DNA of 64,000 nt, taken from the NCBI RefSeq assembly GCF_003208175.1, contig NZ_QKMR01000006.1, positions 84,053-148,052 on the forward strand, in the 5' to 3' direction. Position 1 is the stretch's first letter. Every line of letters starts with the position of its first letter. Positions 59,019 through 64,000 of the stretch are shown here, one piece after another. Below the pieces are notes generated by a model. That model was given only the letters and a program-made list of their open reading frames with translations. It was not told where the DNA came from and made no database searches. Made by a program: the position numbers and the translations under genes. This DNA comes from Ruminiclostridium sufflavum DSM 19573 (GTDB lineage: Bacteria > Bacillota > Clostridia > Acetivibrionales > DSM-1351).

Positions 59019-61484
59019 ATGAATGAAACGTATAAGGGAAGAAGCCGGGATAACCGGAGCGGCAGGAATAAAAATTGCGAAGAGGATTATTTTTATATTC
59101 AGTCTAAAATTATTCCTCATACCCTTAGCCCTTTTCCATTTTTGCCAAATGTTTTTTTCGGCAGGAAAAATGAGATAGATGACATAAAGGGGCTGCTTTT
59201 TAGAGGAAACAGCAGGATTCTTTTTCTTAATGGCGGGGAGGGCATTGGTAAAACATCTGCAGCTTCCGGTTATTTTCATTTGCACAGTAATGAGTATAAG
59301 CATGCTGCATGGGTTCACTGCCGGAAAAATATCAGTACGGCTATATTGAGCCTGTCAAAGTCTTTAGGAATAGAATATGATGAGAAAATGACAGAACAGA
59401 AGAGGCTGAAATGTATATTGCAGCTTATGTCTTCGATAGAAAAGCCATGCCTTCTGATAATAGATGACGTAAATGATCTTGAAGATATTAAAAATAATTA
59501 CGACAAACTCAAGAAATGCACAAATTTTCATATAATTATTATATCACGTATTTCCGGAATAGACTTCGACAAGGTATATCATGTCAGGGAGCTGAATGAA
59601 GATCAGGCCTTTGCACTTTTCAGGGAGTATTACCCCATGCATAAGGAAACCGAGAACTGCCTGTTTAAAGAGGTATACAGGGCAGTAGGCGGAAACACCC
59701 TGATTATAGCAATGCTTGCAAAGCATCTTTATGTATACAACGAATTAAATGATGCCTATACCCTTGGCAGTCTGCTGGAGGACTTCCAGAAAAAGGGGCT
59801 CTTTATATGCAAGGACAGTCATGTTTATGGCACCGAATATCAGGTATACGGCGGTATCAATGAGGAAAAGCCTGAAAATATCCTGGATGCATTATATGAA
59901 ATAGACGACTTGAAAAAATCGGAATCGGCTGTACTTTCAGTTTTTGCAGTCTTGCCTTCTATGAGCATTTCACATAAGGATGTGATGGATTTGCTCTGTC
60001 AGGTGAGGGATCTGGAAAGACATCTTGAAACACTGGCACAGAGAGGGTGGATTGAATTTAATGAAGAAACCGAGACATATATATGCAACCCTCTGATTAA
60101 GGAAGTAATAAAACGTAAAAAAAGCGGAATGGAATTATTGGATGACTGCAGCATACTAATTGAATCCCTTATCGGCAGGCTTGAATATGAGCCGGGAACG
60201 GGGCATTTAACGAAGGTTACCTATGATAAGGCAGCTGTTATAGTAGAATATGCCGAATGCATTTTGCAATTTTTTCGTAATGCGGAGAAAAATATATCCG
60301 TGCTTTGCGAACGCATAGGCAGATATCATGCCACCGTAGGAAATTTAAGCAAGGCACTGGAATACTACGAAGAATGTACAAAGCTTAAAAAAGAACTATA
60401 TGAGGAATATCCTGCAAATACAGGTTTCAAATTCGGTTTGGCCATTTCATATTCACAGCTGGGAACTGCATATAAAAATATCGGTGATTTGAACAAAACC
60501 CTTATGTGCTTCAAGGAAGATACTAAATTGACAAAGGAATTGTATGAGGAATATCCGAACAGCGTAGCATTAAAAAACGGGTTAGCCATGTCATACTCGC
60601 AATTGGGGGCTACTTACCAAAATACATATAATTTTTGCAAGGTATTGAAGTATTTTGAGCAGTATACAAAGCTTAAAAAAGAGCTGTATGAGGAATACCC
60701 TAATAATGTCGGCTTCAAAAACGGTCTGGCGGTTTCTTATTCCAAGCTTGGCGCGGCGTACAGAGACACAGGGAATTTGCCAAAAGCTCTGGAATGCTTT
60801 AAAGAGGAGACGAAGCTGTTTGAAGAATTATACGAGGCATATCCGACAAACATCCGAATAAAAAATTCCTTGGCAATTTCTTATTCAAAATTAGGGCTGA
60901 CCTACAAAAATATGAATATTTTTGACAAGGCGTTAAAGTATTTTAATAAAGATACAAAGCTTACAAAGGAGCTGTATGAAGATAATCCCGGAAATGCAGG
61001 TTTTAAAAACGGTTTGGCAGTATGCTATTCAAAAATGGGTATTATGTATAAAAACAAGGGGGACTTAAGCAAAGCCCTGCAGTGCTTTGAGGAATACTCC
61101 CGGCTAAAAAAAGAGCTGTATGAGGAGTGCCCTGATTTTCCGGGCTTTAAAAACGGTTTGGCAATATCCTATTCAAAGCTCGGCTCAACATATAAGAATA
61201 TGGCTGATTTGGATAAAGCCCTGGAGTACTATGAAAGGTATATCCAGCTGAAAAAGGAGCTTCATGAGGAATACCCTGCTAATGTTAACTTTAAAAACGG
61301 TCTTGCAATTGCATATTATAAAATCGGAATGTTTTACAAGGAGTATAAAAACAGCAAAAAAAGAGCTTACAATTATTTTTTGCAGTCTGAGAAACTCTTA
61401 GTGGAATTGGTGAAGGAAATTCCGCAGTCTCTTATGTTTTCAAGCTTTTTGGAACAGGTTCAGAAAAAGATAAAAAGCTTTTAG
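59019..61484 (+). CDS. STAND NTPase (NB-ARC-like) with TPR repeats
   Basis: The 821-residue protein has a short N-terminus, then FFGRKNEIDDI, Walker A GGEGIGKTS (72-80), Walker B PCLLIIDDVND (143-153), the HIIIISR sensor and a GGNTLIIAMLAKHL segment (like GLPL). A winged-helix-like region follows (about 300-365). From residue 432 to the end run TPR units. No effector domain is present at the N-terminus except perhaps residues 1-40. Such proteins signal after ligand binding, some in phage defence. A GGGAG site precedes the ATG. Confidence 0.85.
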   Translation: MNETYKGRSRDNRSGRNKNCEEDYFYIQSKIIPHTLSPFPFLPNVFFGRKNEIDDIKGLLFRGNSRILFLNGGEGIGKTSAASGYFHLHSNEYKHAAWVHCRKNISTAILSLSKSLGIEYDEKMTEQKRLKCILQLMSSIEKPCLLIIDDVNDLEDIKNNYDKLKKCTNFHIIIISRISGIDFDKVYHVRELNEDQAFALFREYYPMHKETENCLFKEVYRAVGGNTLIIAMLAKHLYVYNELNDAYTLGSLLEDFQKKGLFICKDSHVYGTEYQVYGGINEEKPENILDALYEIDDLKKSESAVLSVFAVLPSMSISHKDVMDLLCQVRDLERHLETLAQRGWIEFNEETETYICNPLIKEVIKRKKSGMELLDDCSILIESLIGRLEYEPGTGHLTKVTYDKAAVIVEYAECILQFFRNAEKNISVLCERIGRYHATVGNLSKALEYYEECTKLKKELYEEYPANTGFKFGLAISYSQLGTAYKNIGDLNKTLMCFKEDTKLTKELYEEYPNSVALKNGLAMSYSQLGATYQNTYNFCKVLKYFEQYTKLKKELYEEYPNNVGFKNGLAVSYSKLGAAYRDTGNLPKALECFKEETKLFEELYEAYPTNIRIKNSLAISYSKLGLTYKNMNIFDKALKYFNKDTKLTKELYEDNPGNAGFKNGLAVCYSKMGIMYKNKGDLSKALQCFEEYSRLKKELYEECPDFPGFKNGLAISYSKLGSTYKNMADLDKALEYYERYIQLKKELHEEYPANVNFKNGLAIAYYKIGMFYKEYKNSKKRAYNYFLQSEKLLVELVKEIPQSLMFSSFLEQVQKKIKSF
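60438..61302 (+). repeat. Tandem 144-bp repeats encoding TPR units
   Basis: Starting at residue 474, the protein repeats a 48-residue unit beginning LA(I/V/M)SYS-x-LG and ending KELYEEYP-x4-(F/L)KNG. Six well-conserved units are followed by a degenerate last one; a partial unit comes before. Uniform length indicates recent tandem duplication in a region that may vary between strains. Confidence 0.9.
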
Positions 61485-61506
61485 ACAAAGCTTGTTATAA
61501 AAAGAT

Positions 61507-61566
61507 TTGACAATGCAGAAAAAATATAATATGATACAAATCATATTAATACTATATGTTTAGTAT
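61507..61566 (+). promoter_or_regulatory. Promoter with two palindromic operators, ABC operon
   Basis: TTGACA (61507-61512) and TATGAT (61530-61535) are 17 bp apart. A palindrome ATATGAT-ACAA-ATCATAT (61529-61546) covers the -10 box, and a second, ATACTA-N6-TAGTAT (61549-61566), covers the start point. This is the layout of a tightly repressed promoter. The regulator is not in the window. Confidence 0.75.
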
Positions 61567-61585
61567 GCTTTAAGGAGGAGTTGCC

Positions 61586-61699
61586 GTGAACAAGTATTTT
61601 GCCGCGAAGGATAACAGAATGATGTGTAACGTATCTGCCATGTGCATGATGCGTGTTTCATGCCGCTTCTGTATGAGGACTCCTGTATTTTGCCCGTGA
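61586..61699 (+). CDS. Cys/Met-rich leader peptide (37 aa)
   Basis: A GTG at 61586 with a strong AAGGAGG site 7 bases away opens 37 codons. The product has the stretch MMCNVSAMCMMRVSCRFCM: five of its six cysteines and most methionines fall in about 20 residues. An intrinsic terminator begins 14 bases after the stop. Such a design is that of an attenuator peptide, sensing Cys or Met supply or a metal held by the peptide. It could alternatively be a small secreted peptide, though no signal sequence is present. Confidence 0.7.
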   Translation: MNKYFAAKDNRMMCNVSAMCMMRVSCRFCMRTPVFCP

Positions 61700-61713
61700 T
61701 ATTTTAGCCTGTG

Positions 61714-61750
61714 AAAAAGCACAGCCCAAACTTTACGGGTTGTGCTTTTT
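61714..61750 (+). terminator. Intrinsic terminator/attenuator between leader peptide and ABC genes
   Basis: AAAAAGCACAGCCC (61714-61727) and GGGTTGTGCTTTTT (61737-61750) pair over 14 bp with one wobble, with T-run at the end. It lies before the first structural gene of the operon at 61780, so most transcripts should end here unless antitermination occurs. Confidence 0.85.
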
Positions 61751-61779
61751 ATATTTTAAAGGTTGGAGGTTTTGTAACA

Positions 61780-62199
61780 ATGAAAAATCGCTTATCTTCA
61801 GGAATTTTGTTTGTCGTACTGGGGTTGCTGATTGGGGTGGGCCCCCGGACTATTTTTTCTGTTTGTCCTGTCGGGAATATGCCTATGAGCTGCCATTGGT
61901 CAGCAATGGCGGAAATAGGTGCTGGAATGCTCATTGCCTTGACGGGTGCTCTTCTGCTGCTTATACAAAACGCACAGATACGGCTCGGACTGAGCTTCAC
62001 CCTTTTTTTAAGTGGAGTTTTAGCTTTACTCTTGCCGACTGTACTTATAGGGATGTGCGGCTCAGTACATATGGATTGCAATAAACTTACCCTGCCTGCG
62101 CTGGTAATATTGAGCGCCCTCGTGATTGTGACATCGGCAGTCAATATAATTTCCCTGCTTTTAAACGAAAAAAGGAGGTCCGGTACATATGTCCGATAA
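61780..62199 (+). CDS. DUF4418 membrane protein
   Basis: About 139 residues with four membrane helices (GILFVVLGLLIGVGPRTIFS and GAGMLIALTGALLLLIQ among them). Conserved Cys and His occur in VCPVGNMPMSCHWSAMAE and GMCGSVHMDC. This is the DUF4418 pattern, usually next to MacB/FtsX-type transporters. ATG 61780 follows TTGGAGG; the GTG at 61711 lies in the terminator. It overlaps the next gene by 11 bases. Confidence 0.85.
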   Translation: MKNRLSSGILFVVLGLLIGVGPRTIFSVCPVGNMPMSCHWSAMAEIGAGMLIALTGALLLLIQNAQIRLGLSFTLFLSGVLALLLPTVLIGMCGSVHMDCNKLTLPALVILSALVIVTSAVNIISLLLNEKRRSGTYVR

Positions 62200-63409
62200 A
62201 CCATTATCCATAACAAGACTGTCATTGTACAATCTGAGAGGCAAGGCATTTCGCACCGGTGCTTTGATTGCAGTGGTATTGGTATTGGCCTTTGCTTTGT
62301 TTTCCGGTGCGGTTTTGTCTGCAAGTCTGCAAAATGGATTAAACAGTCTCAAGGAGAGGTTGGGGGCGGATATTGCCGTGGTTCCGCTGGGCTATGAGAA
62401 CAGCTATCAGGGCATTATTCTGTCGGGAGAACCCGTCAGGTTTTATTTCGACAGAGCACTGGAACAGCAGATATCAAAGGTGGACGGAGTGGAGCAGCTC
62501 ACCTCGCAATTTTATCTTTCCACCCTTTCGGCAGATTGCTGCTCGGTTCCTGTTCAGATTATCGGCATTGATCCGGAAACGGATTTTGTGACCAAGCCGT
62601 GGATATCCGAGGTTTATAGAGAAGAGCTCAAAGACCGGCAGGCAATTGTAGGTGCTGATATTGCAGCGGGGAAAGATAATAAGCTGACTTTTTATAATCA
62701 TGAGTTTTCAGTTGCTGCAAGGCTTGAAAAAACCTCAACAGGAATGGACAATTCGGTATTTGTAAATATCCGTGCAGTCAAGGCCTTGGCGGAAAGCGCA
62801 AAGAAACAGGGACTCGGCACAAATGCGTCGGTTCAGGAGGCTGATTTGGAAAATTCAATTTCCTCCGTGCTTATCAAAACAGAAAGGGGATATGACACAG
62901 ATCAGGTTGTCACGAATATCCGCCGGGAGGTGGATGGAATCAGCATGGTGAAAAGCAAGAGTATTTTTTCCGGCTTTTCAGAAAATCTTGGTATTATAAA
63001 AGCCTTTATCGGGATTTATTCTGCTGCCCTCTGGATATTGGCCCTTCTGATTCTTGCCATATTGTTTTCAGCAATCATCAGCAGCCGTAAAAAGGAATTC
63101 TCCGTACTGCGGATTATGGGCACAACCCGTGTGAAATTGGTAAGGGCTGTTTTAACAGAGGCAATGCTTGTCAGCATCGTGGGAAGCCTTGCAGGGGTTT
63201 CACTTGCAGCAGTTGTTATTTTTCCGTTTTCTGCATATATAGGAGAACAGCTTGGACTTCCGTTTTTGTTGCCGGATATTGGAGGAATTTTTGTTTATAT
63301 GATAAGTACACTGGTACTTTCTTCCGCCTCCGGCCCGCTTTCCGCAATATATGCAGCTGTGAAAATCAGTCGGGCTGAAACTTATATTACCTTGAGGGAG
63401 GGTGAATGA
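62189..63409 (+). CDS. ABC transporter permease, FtsX/MacB type
   Basis: The 406-residue protein has one N-terminal helix (FRTGALIAVVLVLAFALFSG), a large extracellular domain (about 55-260) and three C-terminal helices in the FtsX layout (AALWILALLILAILFSAIIS, ending in SAIYAAVKISRAE). RKKEFSVLRIMGTTRVKLVR is the coupling helix. An AAAGGAGG site precedes it. It works with the ATP-binding protein next to it. Confidence 0.9.
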   Translation: MSDKPLSITRLSLYNLRGKAFRTGALIAVVLVLAFALFSGAVLSASLQNGLNSLKERLGADIAVVPLGYENSYQGIILSGEPVRFYFDRALEQQISKVDGVEQLTSQFYLSTLSADCCSVPVQIIGIDPETDFVTKPWISEVYREELKDRQAIVGADIAAGKDNKLTFYNHEFSVAARLEKTSTGMDNSVFVNIRAVKALAESAKKQGLGTNASVQEADLENSISSVLIKTERGYDTDQVVTNIRREVDGISMVKSKSIFSGFSENLGIIKAFIGIYSAALWILALLILAILFSAIISSRKKEFSVLRIMGTTRVKLVRAVLTEAMLVSIVGSLAGVSLAAVVIFPFSAYIGEQLGLPFLLPDIGGIFVYMISTLVLSSASGPLSAIYAAVKISRAETYITLREGE

Positions 63410-63410
63410 A

Positions 63411-64000
63411 ATGACAATTGCCGTAGCGGGCGTAACCAAGGAATATAAGCGGGGAGACAGAATTTTCAAAGCGGTAGACGGAGTAAGTCTGATTATGGAA
63501 TCGGGTGATTTTATTGCCGTCATAGGTAAGTCCGGCAGCGGGAAAAGCACTCTCTTAAACATCATTGCCGGATTGACTGTTCCAACTTCAGGCAACGTTC
63601 TGGTGGACGGAGAAAGCATACTCACCTATTCGGACAGTGCCATGTCGGATTATCGCAGCAATAGCCTTGGGTATATTCCGCAGGGGCAAAGCACACTGGC
63701 TGATTTGACGGTTCTGGATAATGTGCGCCTGCCTTTTCATCTGTCAGGACGCAAGGGCGATTCCGCCTCCAGGGCGCTAACGCTCCTTGAACAGGTCGGA
63801 ATTGCTGATTTGAAGGGAAATTACCCCAAGCACCTTTCGGGAGGAGAGCTAAAGCGTGTTGCCATTGCCCGTGCCCTTATCAACGACCCGGATATTTTGA
63901 TTGCAGATGAACCCACCAGTGATCTTGACAAGCAAACCACTGCCGAGGTTCTGGCACTGTTGCAATCTATTTCCAAAGACGGGAAGGCAGTTTTAATTGT
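63411..64000 (+). CDS. ABC transporter ATP-binding protein, MacB/LolD type (3' end outside window)
   Basis: The frame runs from ATG 63411, two bases after the permease stop, to the window edge. Motifs are Walker A GKSGSGKSTLLN, Q-loop GYIPQGQS, signature HLSGGELKRVAIARAL and Walker B DILIADEPTSDLD. It is the motor of the FtsX-like permease. Its substrate is unknown; the metal- or thiol-linked features upstream hint at a metal or peptide. Confidence 0.95.
   Translation, partial: MTIAVAGVTKEYKRGDRIFKAVDGVSLIMESGDFIAVIGKSGSGKSTLLNIIAGLTVPTSGNVLVDGESILTYSDSAMSDYRSNSLGYIPQGQSTLADLTVLDNVRLPFHLSGRKGDSASRALTLLEQVGIADLKGNYPKHLSGGELKRVAIARALINDPDILIADEPTSDLDKQTTAEVLALLQSISKDGKAVLI

Noticed and set aside
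60438-61302. Regular repeats, possible CRISPR array
   Set aside because: The period is 144 bp, all in one open frame and encoding TPR units; no short repeat/spacer pattern and no cas genes.
61749-62324. 191-residue minus-strand frame
   Set aside because: Antisense of the DUF4418 and permease genes, with no start signals or domain.
1-64000. tRNA or rRNA genes
   Set aside because: No cloverleaf with a GGTTC-type T-arm or rRNA-like sequence was noticed by eye; a tRNA scan would settle it.

Overview
The window reads as low-GC, endospore-forming Clostridia DNA, probably Ruminiclostridium-like. This is inferred from strong GGAGG ribosome sites, frequent TTG/GTG starts, a ger spore-germination operon with a sigma-G-like promoter, a ydaO-type c-di-AMP riboswitch and a Tad/Flp pilus locus.

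Positions 1 to about 37655 are one prophage, cut at its left end by the window. In order it carries: a large serine recombinase and XRE repressor on the minus strand; a control region with repeated operators; a rightward early operon of small proteins and zinc ribbons; a PAPS-reductase-like protein, a C5 methyltransferase with internal repeats and two adenine methyltransferases; an HUH Rep, a VRR-NUC nuclease and ParA/ParB; a RinA/ArpU-like late regulator; and a complete HK97-type siphovirus set (HNH, TerS, TerL, portal, ClpP-like protease, capsid, head-tail joining, tail tube, G/GT chaperones with a -1 frameshift, tape measure, baseplate and fibre). Amidase and holin follow. The right end carries cargo: secreted proteins, a BRCT protein and a full agrBD/agrCA quorum-sensing system. 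The prophage ends inside cpaF, exactly at the Walker A loop of this pilus ATPase, so the lysogen should lack an intact CpaF unless the phage excises.

From 37654 to 47550 the host Tad locus resumes: the 3' part of cpaF, tadB, tadC, an Flp pilin, TadE/TadG-like pseudopilins, two prepilin peptidases and an FHA protein. Next come a zinc-dependent phospholipase C-like protein, a YjbQ-family enzyme, a DUF975 membrane protein, a 3D-domain protein, a c-di-AMP riboswitch ahead of dapB, and a D,D-carypeptidase-like (DacF/PBP5-type) protein whose three catalytic motifs are all altered. After these lie the gerA-B-C operon with a small fourth membrane gene, a STAND ATPase with seven near-identical 48-residue TPR units, and an ABC-transporter operon preceded by a Cys/Met-rich leader peptide and an intrinsic terminator.

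The most notable points are the prophage insertion as a possible switch of the Tad pilus combined with phage-borne agr signalling, an unidentified repeat family in the 5' leaders of host genes from 41 to 59 kb, the leader-peptide attenuator, and the degenerate carboxypeptidase. Gene functions are assigned from motifs by eye; no database search was possible.
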